From positions 21,313,844 through 21,377,843 of the forward strand of contig CM068315.1 of NCBI GenBank assembly GCA_034766995.1: 64,000 bases of DNA, in the 5' to 3' direction. Made by a program: the position numbers and the translations under genes. This DNA is from Acanthacorydalis orientalis. Taxonomy: Eukaryota > Arthropoda > Insecta > Megaloptera > Corydalidae. The notes beneath the pieces were generated by a model. That model saw only the letters and a list, made by a program, of their open reading frames with translations, was not told where the DNA came from and searched no databases. Of this stretch, positions 48,600 through 59,227 are shown in pieces; within the stretch, counting starts at the first letter, position 1, and every line of letters starts with the position of its first letter.

Positions 48600-48667
48600 T
48601 ACAAATTAAAAAGTGGACAAATCATATCGGACAGCACGAAATTTACTTTGAAGTGGATTGTTGAAAG
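48600..48667 (+). other. Candidate short internal exon
   Basis: A 68-nt segment lies between a good acceptor (TATTTCAG) and a donor (GAAAG then GTAATATG). It is open in the first frame: YKLKSGQIISDSTKFTLKWI then VE. No partner exon was found; such pairs arise by chance. Confidence 0.15.
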
Positions 48668-49020
48668 GTAATATGTCTTTATTTTTTAGTTTTATTCTTA
48701 ATTAATTAACAATAGATTATATAAATATGTCAATATTGTAGTTTTTAGTTTATATACTATTTGTATAGCTTAGTAATGGAATATTATAAGGTAATTGTAA
48801 ACTTTTAGAATTATGAAGTTCTAAAAAAATTCATTTTATATTTATCACAACTTTTAATACAGCTAATTTTATAAAACCTTTCATCTTAATATCAAAAGTC
48901 TTTTATCATTTTTTTTTAAAATAGCAATATATATTTGAATTTTATTTTTCTCAGAATGTGTATTATTATGTAATCTGAAAAGGTATTTTCTGTTAATACA
49001 TATATATATATATATATGTT

Positions 49021-49058
<38 letters not shown>

Positions 49059-49154
49059 TATTTGTAGAATTTATATTATATAATTTTGACTTGATTTTAA
49101 TATATTTTTTATTCGTTAGACATTTTAAGACAAATTTTATTCAGATATTTATGC
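48668..49154. other. AT-rich spacer with (AT)n
   Basis: A (TA)n run with a GTTTATG interruption occupies 49002-49055; otherwise nothing was recognised. Confidence 0.6.
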
Positions 49155-49270
49155 TTCATTTATTTTAGGTAATCTAGTTAAATTTGTCTTCAAATTTGTT
49201 AAAATTTTTGGGCACTAATGACCTTTCATGTTGACGTGCCCTTAAATCCAAATTAATCAATCAATCATCA
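49155..49270 (+). mobile_element. 3' end of a LINE with terminal hairpin and ATCA tail
   Basis: GGGCAC (49210-49215) and GTGCCC (49236-49241) form a stem around TAATGACCTTTCATGTTGAC. Just after it lies TTAAATCC and then AATTAATCAATCAATCATCA, a short tandem tail. This layout is that of 3' termini of insect R1/Jockey/I-type retrotransposons, in which the reverse transcriptase recognises the terminal stem. Upstream text matches 63300-63340 inverted. The copy is 5'-truncated within its 3' UTR. Confidence 0.55.
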
Positions 49271-49481
49271 TTGTTAAAATTCACATTTTCTTTCCTTGTG
49301 TTACAGGTAAACTAGCTCTTTAAATAATTTTTGCGTAACTTTCGATGTATAATTTCAAAAACAACTTCATTTTACTTAGTCTGTTCTACAACTATAGCAG
49401 TACTTTAAATCGTAATCTCTAACTATATTTTTCATTTAACTGAATTTATATTTTATAGATACTCTTCGTCATTTTATGAAA

Positions 49482-49548
<67 letters not shown>

Positions 49549-49659
49549 CGTTTTCTTCTTCAAAAATATTTTTTCAGAAATCTGTTTCAAAATGTAATAA
49601 TTCAAAAAAGTGTGATGTGAATAAAATATTTTTATCTTCTTTTGTCTATTTGATTTAAG

Positions 49660-49720
<61 letters not shown>

Positions 49721-49985
49721 TAATCTGTCTCATTTATTTATTGTTATACATGAGTAAATATATACAAATACTCAGTTATTTCTCTAGTTATTTCATTTAA
49801 AAATATTTCTCATCATAATACAGTTTCTTGTTCTCATAAAAATATTTCATTTTTGATATTTTATGGAAGACTAAATAAATTTTGTAACTGCAACTGTCGA
49901 AAAGTTACAGTTATAGAATATATAATATTAATTTTCACAGCAATTCGATTGTTATAATATTGAATAATGCAAATACTGAGTAAAT

Positions 49986-50047
<62 letters not shown>

Positions 50048-50736
50048 AGCTGGCCTGCAGTATTTGCACCTAATATTTTTCTACTGGTTTTTATATTTGT
50101 TTAATTAAATACTTATTCATAGTTAATAAATTTCAATTTTTTTTCTACAAAATATTCTAAACTTTTAGTAAATAATAAATCAATTAACTAAATATTTTTG
50201 TTTTATTACAAATATTTGGTGTGTTGTCTAATAAATTGAAAAATAAAAGTATGAGAAGTAGAAAAAAAATAATAAACAAAATAGTTTTTGATTAATTGAA
50301 AATTAGATTAAATGGTCTATCAATTTAAAAAAATAAAAAATTGATACCGTGTCATACAGTTAATTTTCTTTTAAATTATCATTAAAATATTTATAAAATC
50401 ACTTTACTGGATATCCACATTCTTGCATAAAAATTACATAACTTTTATATTGAGAAACTCTCTATTTTTTATGAAAGCGTGTGGATACGGTCTACAGATA
50501 ATGTAGATATCAAATATATTTTGACATCTGTATTATTTTTTTTTTTGACGATAAAAACACAATTTATTTATTTTAATCATATATTTCTTGTTTATTGGCT
50601 ATATTCCTCTATTATCTTTACACGTTAATAAAAAATATATTCTATTATAAAATTTTACAATAATTAATGAAAACTGAAATTTTTAATTCATTTCGGAAAT
50701 TATATTCATTTATATTTTATTTTTAAAAAAACATCT
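49271..50736. other. AT-rich spacer with three (AT)n arrays
   Basis: (TA)n at about 49488-49544, 49664-49718 and 49990-50044. No gene or transposon end was recognised between them. Confidence 0.8.
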
Positions 50737-50740
50737 TTAA

Positions 50741-50789
50741 CCTTTTGCCGTCCAGTGTCCAGACGTTCTGGACAGTGGACCTCAAAGGG
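50741..50789. mobile_element. 49-bp TTAA-flanked palindrome (piggyBac end-to-end)
   Basis: TTAA (50737-50740), then CCTTTTGCCGTCCAGTGTCC, AGACGTT, and the imperfect inverse ending GGACCTCAAAGGG, then TTAA (50790-50793). The inverted right end reads CCCTTTGAGGTCCACTGTCC, typical of many piggyBac ends. The element consists of almost nothing but two terminal repeats. Confidence 0.65.
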
Positions 50790-50948
50790 TTAAAAAAGTA
50801 ACAAAAACTCAAATATAAAATCATTCCTAGCGAATACGGTACTGACTACGCCATTATCCATTATCTGATACACTAATTTTATGTAAAATTATAATAACTC
50901 TATAAATTTTGACATATATATTTATAAACATTTTTCGATTATAATACT

Positions 50949-50953
<5 letters not shown>

Positions 50954-51026
<73 letters not shown>
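50954..51026. repeat. (AT)n microsatellite
   Basis: TA run with one TTGTATA interruption, directly abutting the mariner at 51027. Confidence 0.93.
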
Positions 51027-51030
<4 letters not shown>

Positions 51031-51492
51031 GTATAATAATTAAATCGGTGCCTTTTTCACAGAAAATGGATATTTATTGAAAAATGGAATTCATTTCAAT
51101 CCTTAAAATATTCCCCATTAATTTATATAAATTTACTCTATCTGTAAGGTAACTGACAAATCATTTGTCGAAAAAAATATAGTGGCTTTGAATTGATGAA
51201 GTGATTATATATTTTCGAACCTCTTTCACTATTTTACTATTTTTTGCTTATTCTATCACAAAAACTTCCCCAAAAACTGAAGAAAAGTATGCAATGTCTA
51301 ATATACTGCTTTTTGGACGCTCTCGTGTTCGTTATTTTTTTGTGAGATTATGCCAACTGCTTGGGAAAGATATATTGTGTTTTAAAGGTTAAGTTTGGTA
51401 CAAAAAAATCTTAAGCCGATGAAAATATATTTTAATTTAAAACAGTTATGATTGATTCAATTTAAAGGCTCAGAATTATTTTTTACACCTTA
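51027..51492 (-). mobile_element. Internally deleted mariner (family M4)
   Basis: Left end TTAGGTATAATAATTAAATC; inverted right end TAAGGTGTAAAAAATAATTC. TA lies on both sides, within (AT)n. Minus-strand text near the left end matches a mariner C-terminus (GEYF, then NEFHFSINIHFL). Text at the right end matches 62207-62345, inverted. The middle of the transposase gene is gone; 466 bp remain. Confidence 0.65.
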
Positions 51493-51502
51493 TATATATA
51501 TT

Positions 51503-51561
<59 letters not shown>

Positions 51562-51590
51562 ATTATAATATATATATATATATACTCGAT
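51493..51590. repeat. (AT)n/(GT)n microsatellite
   Basis: TA runs with a GTGTGTGTGTGTGTG block at about 51544-51560. Confidence 0.93.
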
Positions 51591-53070
51591 TAATTCTTAT
51601 ATTCGTTTTTAACTGAAGTCCTATGTTAATTAATATTATAGAAAAATATCTTAGTACACAACATTTTTTTTACCCCTTCCGCTGAATAATATTTCTACGG
51701 CATTCTTTTTTCTTTCTCTAGAGCGGCTCAACATAAAGTAGCTGTTCTTAGCATATCAACTGTTTTAACCTAATTTTTTTCTGATTAGAATAACAATGAA
51801 TCTTGACAACTTGATTAGTAGTGTTATGTTAATTATTATGGATTAATGAACCGATTCTGTCATTATCAGCCATAAAAGGCCTTCTTAATCCTAGAAAATA
51901 TTTAAACGAGAAACCTTTACCTTGCAACATTTCAAGCTACGTCTGACATGTTTATATACCGCATAAATGTTTTTAAGTTTGAGTTATGTTGTTACTGTTT
52001 TCATAATGTAAGATTAAATGTACGTTTATCTTTTACTTTCAAATTTATATTTCGTAAATATAATTTAAGTAATGTTCACAATTTTTTTTAATACAGAAAA
52101 TGTCACCTATCAAAAGCATGTGATAGATGATATTTGATAAAAAATTTTCAATAATCATCCTCAAAGCGCTAAGAGTGCGATAAGTATGCTAAGAGTGCTA
52201 GAGTTCTATAAGTATGTTTTTTGTACCTTAGTTCTCTGAAGATCTCCAAAAGCAAATATCAATAATTATCAGTAATCAATCATCAACAAATTTTAATAAT
52301 AAATTGTTTTGTGGTTTGTAGAGGAATATTAAATTAATTTTTCGATAATTGATATTTTTTATACTCATTATATTATATAATACAACTATCATAATTAAAT
52401 AGAAAGCAAATATTTGAAATAATAGTTCTTGTTTAAAATATTAAGTGATTTAAATTTATTATCATATGACAGGTATTACGGTTTTATCAGATTATACAAA
52501 AGATCAGATATTACAGTCGAAAATCGAAGTACAAGGACTCTTCTATAACATATTTTTTATTTTGAAAATTATTAATAAAATATCAATTTATTAATTAAAT
52601 ATGCTTAATTGATTTTCGTCGCAAAAAGATAATATTTAAATACATATCCGCACATGAAAATTAATTACAAATTTATACATCAACAAAATCAAGGCTTAGT
52701 TGATAATAAGGTATATATTTTTAAATTTTTCATTAGAAATTGTTATTAAAAATACATATACACAATATAAACTAGTTAACTTAAATATGTTATATGGAAT
52801 AATTGATCGTGCTTTATTAAATTTAAAATTTTGTCATAGTTTTTCAAGGTAGTTCCTGTGTATTTCATTTTCACATATATTGAAAATTGTTTTTTTTTAT
52901 TTTTTTCTGGAAAATTTAACTGAATTTATAAATCTAAGGAGTTATCTGAATCTTAAAAACATACTATTTCACAATATTTTTTATATTTTTGACTCGTAAA
53001 GAACGCGAATGAAAGACGTATAAAAAATAATATTTACTATAAATCTGGTAGAAAAATATAATGATTTTGC
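51591..53070. other. AT-rich spacer, nothing recognised
   Basis: One short tandem duplication, GCTAAGAGTGC plus ATAAGTAT, at about 52168-52215. No gene. Confidence 0.5.
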
Positions 53071-53074
53071 TTAA

Positions 53075-53544
53075 CTCTTTTGCTTCGGTGCGGTAAACTC
53101 AATTGACAGCGTTTTATTTACAAATATCCTTCTTTTAGTTGCTTATAGAATACTGCTATTCATTCCTATCGTCTATTATTCCATACTATCACTAAAGAAT
53201 TTAAAAAAAATATCGTAAAAACCGAAAATATTTCTTTAATTCTCTCTTTTATTTCAAAACCAATGGTATGATAAATGTCAGTTGTTCTATAAATATCAGT
53301 TTACTGAACTTCAAACGTTTACCGTGAAGAAGTAAAGTGCTATTTTTATTTATATTTCTTTATTTTCTTATAATACACAAATTTTATTGTACTAATTGTT
53401 GGTGTTAGAATTGACTGTAATGTTCAACTTATTAAAAATTCTTCTATTTATTCGTAAATAGTAATTTTTACGAAAAATATTAGCGGTAAACTGTGTTTAG
53501 TGCAACGGTACAGAAAATTATAAAATGGTACCGGGCTGGAAGAG
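53075..53544 (+). mobile_element. TTAA-flanked piggyBac-like MITE (family P)
   Basis: TTAA at 53071-53074 and 53545-53548. 5' end CTCTTTTGCTTCGGTGCGGT then AAACTCAATTGAC; inverted 3' end CTCTTCCAGCCCGGTACC. Both match the 268-bp element at 27002-27269. It is 470 bp with no coding capacity. Confidence 0.72.
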
Positions 53545-53548
53545 TTAA

Positions 53549-54434
53549 TACTAATAAGGGTAGTCCTACAAATATGATTCTTTATTGTATTTAAAATGAT
53601 ACACATTTATTAATAGAACATTTGAAGAGAGGTTTTTATATTTTTTGTTCAAAATATTACTATCTTTCTGAAAAAAATGTTATAATAATGACTTAGAATT
53701 TAAAAAAATTAATATTTTTATACGCAGAAAAGTATAATTACAGTTGAAAGTAAATTGGTCAAATAAAATTCTTCAAAAGCATAATTCCTTAAAATTTACA
53801 TTAATCTTTATAAATTTACCTGATATGAGTTGATCTGATGTATCTAGAGTAGACATGAAGTCAGAAATTGTCTTTCTAAAAATTATTGTATATTTTTTGA
53901 AAATTGGATGAACTAAAATTTTCATAATTTTACGAATTTATTTATGATTTGTAATTCTTACCTGGAATTGGTTTTTATTTATCCACAGCATATTATAAAA
54001 GTAAATAGTGGAAACAAAAATGATGTGAATTATTGTGTTTGGTTCTGTTTTAAAAATTTTAATAAAACTGATGCATTAATATTTATAATGCATACTCCAC
54101 AAACAATTTTTTTGATTAAAGTTCGTTATTAAGATTTTACGAAGCTTCAACAGCTAAGGTTTTAAGTACCTGATATTTTTTTTTATTAAGATATTTAATA
54201 ATTGTTTATAGAATATTTTGATCAAAGAATAAAAATGGTGGTATATAAAAGTTGAAAATTTAATTGTAAATTCGAAGCCATAGTACCAAAATAAATCAAT
54301 GTGTTATTTTACACAAAATTTTTATGCGTTATTTTATACAACTATATTGAAAAACTCTGCACTAGGATATCGATATAACTTGTATTTTCATAAACGAGAA
54401 AGTACTCGCTAATTTTTTGATAGAGCAAAGCACT
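53549..54434. other. AT-rich spacer, nothing recognised
   Basis: A 63-codon frame at 53944-54132 has no family resemblance. Confidence 0.45.
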
Positions 54435-54437
54435 TAA

Positions 54438-54656
54438 CTACGGTTACGATGTCTTAGTGAGCTGTTGGACAGAGCCAACGTGCCCGCAGATTCGATAGAG
54501 GTTCAGTTGCATACTGTCCCTCCAAAGAACGAAATATACAACGAGTTTGTGGAGGATATCGTCCAACAATTTCTTATAATGCCGGAATCCTTCCTGGTTC
54601 CATTCACTACATCCCGTCTTTTCTCCATTGTTTCGAAAATTATCTTGTACTGAACA
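54438..54656 (+). other. Coding-like island, unknown protein segment
   Basis: A 72-codon frame (open from 54438 to TGA at 54654-54656) has marked G/C third positions: GAG CTG TTG GAC, GCC AAC GTG CCC, AAG AAC, TAC AAC GAG, GTG GAG GAT ATC GTC. This is unlike every other non-transposon frame here. The product includes LSELLDRANVPADSIEVQLH and TVPPKNEIYNEFVEDIVQQF. There is no start codon before the block, so it would be an internal or terminal exon, or a decayed fragment. I recognise no domain. The opposite strand is also open for 97 codons but looks like the shadow. Confidence 0.3.
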
Positions 54657-54739
54657 GTTGTTTTGCATCAGTTTTCGCGTACTAAAAACGTTAAACAGAT
54701 CGTTAAAAATTGTCATAAAAGATCTACTTTTTATCAAAA

Positions 54740-55718
54740 ATTATAACTCTGGAAGAATAAATATTTTTTTTGTTCCGGGAAATACAAAACCTTATTCTTT
54801 CAAATAACGTGCTTTATATATGTTCATTAATTTGTAACAACTTATCACATTTTAGTCTGGTGCTGGAGCTAAATTTACTTCCATACGTGAATTATTCTCT
54901 CAAAAGCACCCTACAAATCACCAATTTTTTTTCAATTAAAAAATGCTCAATAATATATTATTGATCATTTCTTATTGCTATTTATATAAATATCGATGGC
55001 TTTTATTTTCAAAAAATTAAAGCGTAGAAAGAGTTTCACCTCGCTGCAGACAAACATGAGAATGATTACAAGTTTGTAGGTTTTTAAAATTTACTAAAAC
55101 AACTTTTATACTTAAATGTATCCATATTATATTTCATAAACACTAATTGATAATATATAAAAAAAATAATTTGAATGCTTTAATATCGCAACATTTTCGA
55201 GTTTCAATAGAAACTCAAGATTTTTCAAATACAATTCAAACATGACAAAAAACATACTTTCAAAAAGATGTATCAAAACATTATTCACTTACAATAACAT
55301 AGACAACTAGAGGAGATTGCACAATCGATCGTTTTATCTTCATATCCTGTATATTATTGTCGATCCATTAATTACGCATTAAACTTTTTCACATTTTTTA
55401 TAAAATTTATATAATGCGAATACTTGAGTTTCAATAGATTAGAGTTTATATTAGTGTATACTTTTTATCAAGATTTATTTATTTACCAAATCTATTTCTC
55501 AACTACCCAAGATATAAAAAATAATCAATAATCATAAAAAATATTTTAGTTTAATTAAGTATACTTACATTAAAATTATAATTTATAACAATGAAATTGT
55601 TTTTTTTTTATAAATAATATATTTTATGTTTGTATTGATTCTATAAAAAAACATTAAAAACTCAGTAATATTTTTTGCAACAGTATTCATTTTTCTTTTT
55701 GTATTCTTAACAGACACA

Positions 55719-55721
<3 letters not shown>
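54740..55721. other. AT-rich spacer, nothing recognised
   Basis: No supported feature. Confidence 0.5.
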
Positions 55722-55764
<43 letters not shown>

Positions 55765-55842
55765 GTATATATATATATATGCATATATGTATATATATAT
55801 ACATGTATATATATAAACATATATATATATATATATATACAC
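55722..55842. repeat. Compound (AT)n microsatellite
   Basis: TA runs broken by TTTATATG, GCATATATG and ACATG units. Confidence 0.93.
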
Positions 55843-56720
55843 TAGCTAGTGCGCAGCATAAATATGCCGCCCATGTTTTATGATTTAAAAAAAATATATT
55901 CAGTATAGTAATAATGAGATGTATATTAATAAGGTAAATAATTCAAGAATTTCTTTTTTAATTTAAAATGGGCTGAAATAAAACAAACATCTCGTCTGAT
56001 GAGCGTAGAATCAAACAAAATTTACAAAATGCAAGTAAATCCTCAAAAAAATGTTCCCAAATCGTTTAGAACTGAAAAGGTATGGTAAAAAATGATTCGA
56101 AGTCTCAAAAATAATTAAAAAAAGACTAGATCAAAACGAAAAAAAAGCATCCAAACAAACCATCATATTTCACGTTTATTTAAAAGTAATCCGTTTGAAT
56201 TTTCAAAGACATAACGAAAGAGTAAGGATTAAACATCAACTCTTCTATGTCGCAGGAAATTTTTTGCACAAAATGTTATCGAGAAATCATCTGCAGAAGT
56301 TCCGTATTTGTGTTGAAAAAATATGAAAGATATAGCAAGGTAAGCCAAATAAAGATTGGAAAGGAGAAGAAATAATAAAAAAATGGAAGAATAATCTATA
56401 ACGTGACAAAAGTAAATGTAACATTTTGGCTCCGATGGAAAACTATTTCTTAGAACACCACCGAGCACTAAGCTATATTCTAAATATACCAAAAAAACTG
56501 TAAACACGATGGTGGAATAATGTGATTGCAATGCTATTCCCAACGCAGTTTTTGGATCTAAATCAGATAGAAAATTTGTAGAAATATAGTAGAGTTTTTT
56601 TAAAAAACAACGTGGGTCAAAAATCAAAATAAGAATATGACTGGAACTTAAGAATATTTGGAAATGTATTCCAACTCTGGAACTATGTAAACGCTAAGTT
56701 TAATCAATACATAGTGTGAG
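55843..56720 (+). mobile_element. Tc1-like element remnant with transposase pseudogene
   Basis: CACTAGCTAGTGCGCAGCAT then ATATGCCGCCCATG at 55843-55874 is probably the 5' end. From about 55969, broken frames read ISSDERRIKQNLQNASKS and KCSQIV (N-terminal HTH), then RIKHQLFYVAGNFLHKM. With shifts, KCNIFGSDGKLFLRT (first acidic region lost), KTVKHGGGIM, and FLDLNQIENLWKYS-type text where Tc1 proteins have PDLNPIENLW. The second and third catalytic acidic residues are not both readable. The order of motifs identifies a Tc1 transposase; it is heavily decayed. A long minus-strand frame over it (56229-56627) is a shadow. The 3' end was not located. Confidence 0.65.
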
Positions 56721-56931
56721 ACAGTTATTAAAAATAAAGAAGAAACCACAAAATATTATCATGTATAAATGAAAAATGTACTGTGAATAAATTGTGTATT
56801 CTTATTAATTTTAAAAAAAAAACAAAGTCTGTCTCTAAATATATGTCCACGGTAATTTAGCAATTATATCGAGTAAATTTCAATATATAATGTTTATTTT
56901 CTATTCTTATGTGATTTTAATTGTTCCTTAT

Positions 56932-57588
56932 CCCTTCGAAGTCGGGAAGGACGAAAGGATGCTTAATTTGTTTAACAAAATTTTTTCAATTAATTGGATA
57001 TTCTTTTACCGTTGAAATTCTAAAGAAAAAACGTATTAACTCTGATTCACCATTATAAATTACATATCTTGCTGATATATCGTTGAAAATCTTCGATAAT
57101 ATTCGTGGAATCATAAATCTCTTGATTGGAAACATAATTGGATGCGGAAAAATCGATTACAATTGAAAATTTTCAGCAATAACATTACTGTTGAGTGTGA
57201 AAAACTTTTTATAAATAATAATAATTTTTTTTAAAATATTGTTTAGTCTTGAAATTTTTTATATGATTACTTCCAAAGATGAACTTTTGGAAAAATTTTA
57301 TTCGCTCCCAGCCTCAAGTTCATAATTTTTATAGATTTTCAAATGAAACAACGGCGATTTTTTTGATTTTTGTACGACTGTAATTTTTTTAATGAAAGAA
57401 AGAGTTATTCTAATAAATTTAATCTTATAAATTTATAAGACCCGGAGACTATGTAAACATATAAATTTAGTCTCATTAGATATAGATTAGTGACTTGTAA
57501 ATATATTATCCAAAAGATAGCTGTCTGAGACCATAGTTTCCATGGAAAACATCAATGGATTCCTTGCTCTACGCCCGACTTCAAAGTG
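56932..57588. mobile_element. piggyBac-like MITE (family Q)
   Basis: Left end CCCTTCGAAGTCGGG after TTAT (56928-56931); inverted right end CACTTTGAAGTCGGG after TCAA (57589-57592 on the plus strand is TTGA). The 15-bp terminal repeats differ at two positions, and both flanks are one base away from TTAA. It is 657 bp and non-coding. Its right half is repeated at 32766-33050. Confidence 0.6.
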
Positions 57589-57696
57589 TTGATAAAATAA
57601 GTACAATTGTAAAAAAATATATGATTCAATTTATTTTTAAACAACGTAGATGTATATCTTGAATAGCTCTTTAGGTGTCCCTAAAATGTCCCCAAC

Positions 57697-57758
<62 letters not shown>

Positions 57759-58082
57759 TATATACACGAAACTCATTCAAATTATTTCTTGTTTATTTCA
57801 AATAAATAAAACTTTCATGAAAATCAAAAGTGATTCATATGTGTGCATAAATAAAACAATCCTTTCACTCATTGAAATTGAATTCTTCGAATTGAAATAT
57901 TGTGTGATATATTTTTCGTTTGCCTTTTCGTAGTATTTCAAATCGTCTTTGTAAAAACATGAATACGACATATTAACGACTTTCGCAACTTACATAATAA
58001 GTAAATCTGACCTAATAGTGACTGTTGTTTCAAAAATCAAACTTTGGTCAAGCAAATATAATTTATTGCCATATACGCATAC

Positions 58083-58124
<42 letters not shown>

Positions 58125-58689
58125 ATGTGTGTATATAAATATATATATACATAAATGTTTCCTCATCTAACGATTAATACGTAAGAAAACAACGATAACA
58201 TAATTCTCATAATTAAAAAGTTATTCAAACAAATACCATGAGATTGGAATGTTTGAATTTCATTCATAATAATAATTCATTAAAAATATTTGTAAAATCT
58301 TTCATAATAATTATATTATTTTTCGACTTATTATTTATTAATATGTAAACTACATTTCGAGACAATTAACACTTCTATTTCTTATATCTAAGTAAAGACC
58401 AATCTAGAAGAGTTCAGCTATTTTTATGTCAACAAATTCGTTACAAATATTCTTACCATAATATTCTGATACTATCGGTTTATTTTAGCCTTTTGCAGCT
58501 ATTTTCCTTTTTTATCTTCTTTAAGCTGTCTTTTGGCTATATTTCAATTATGATTAAATGTTAAATTTATATATAATAATATAAGTGTATGCCGTTAAAG
58601 ATCATGATGGAAATATCAAAATAAATATAACAAGTAAAAAGAAAAACAGTAGATTATAACAATACAATTCGAATTTACAAAATGATTTA
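57589..58689. other. AT-rich spacer with two (AT)n arrays
   Basis: (TA)n at about 57702-57766 and, with a GTGTGTGTATGTG block, 58088-58152. No gene. Confidence 0.75.
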
Positions 58690-59227
58690 TTAGGTAGGTA
58701 AACTGCAATTATTTAATTGCAGTTTTTCTTTTCTGAATTATAACCTTTATTTTTTTCAGTGAAAGTGTTGTTTCATCGTGTTCATGTTAATATCATTTTA
58801 AAATATTTTTTTCGGTCTGTACTTTGATAAAATCGCCTTTGGTTTTATAATTAATTTTACTTCAAATTGGGCTATTGAATTAAAGATGGAAAAGAATCAA
58901 ATAACAGCAATCATAACGGGAGTTAAAGCAACAGAAACTGCTCGTAAACTAAACGATGCTTTTGGAGTGGATACTGTTAAGAAACGTATGATTTAACAGT
59001 GGTTCCAAAAATTTCGTACTGGAGACGAGAGTTTTAAAAATGATGAAGGTCGCGGTCGTTTTTCTTCAGTTCATAACGACCAACTAAAGGCGTTACTTGA
59101 ATCAGAAACACGCACAACAATTAAGTTTTAGTCATCTAGAAGTTCTGAATCACTTAAAACCATTTAAATTAAAAAATGTATATGAAGTTGAAGTTTATAA
59201 ACCGCAATTCTTTTTCTACCAACTTAA
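58690..59227 (+). mobile_element. Internally deleted mariner (family M1)
   Basis: Starts TTAGGTAGGTAAACTGCAAT, and its terminal repeat contains a perfect palindrome (58701-58724) not found in sister copies. The leader follows, then an ATG near 58886 (MEKNQITAII) and HTH text: ATETARKLNDAFGVDTVKKR, QWFQKFRTGDESF, SSVHNDQLKALLESETRTT. After about codon 110 it jumps to the 3' end CTTTTTCTACCAACTTAA. The DNA-binding frame is unusually well kept, with one stop (ATGATTTAA) and small shifts. Confidence 0.83.

Noticed and set aside
54444..54737. 97-codon minus-strand frame
   Set aside because: Third-position composition favours the plus-strand frame over the same bases; the minus frame has no recognisable motif.
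56229..56627. 132-codon minus-strand frame
   Set aside because: It is the antisense of the plus-strand Tc1-like transposase remnant, whose motif order is recognisable in three frames.
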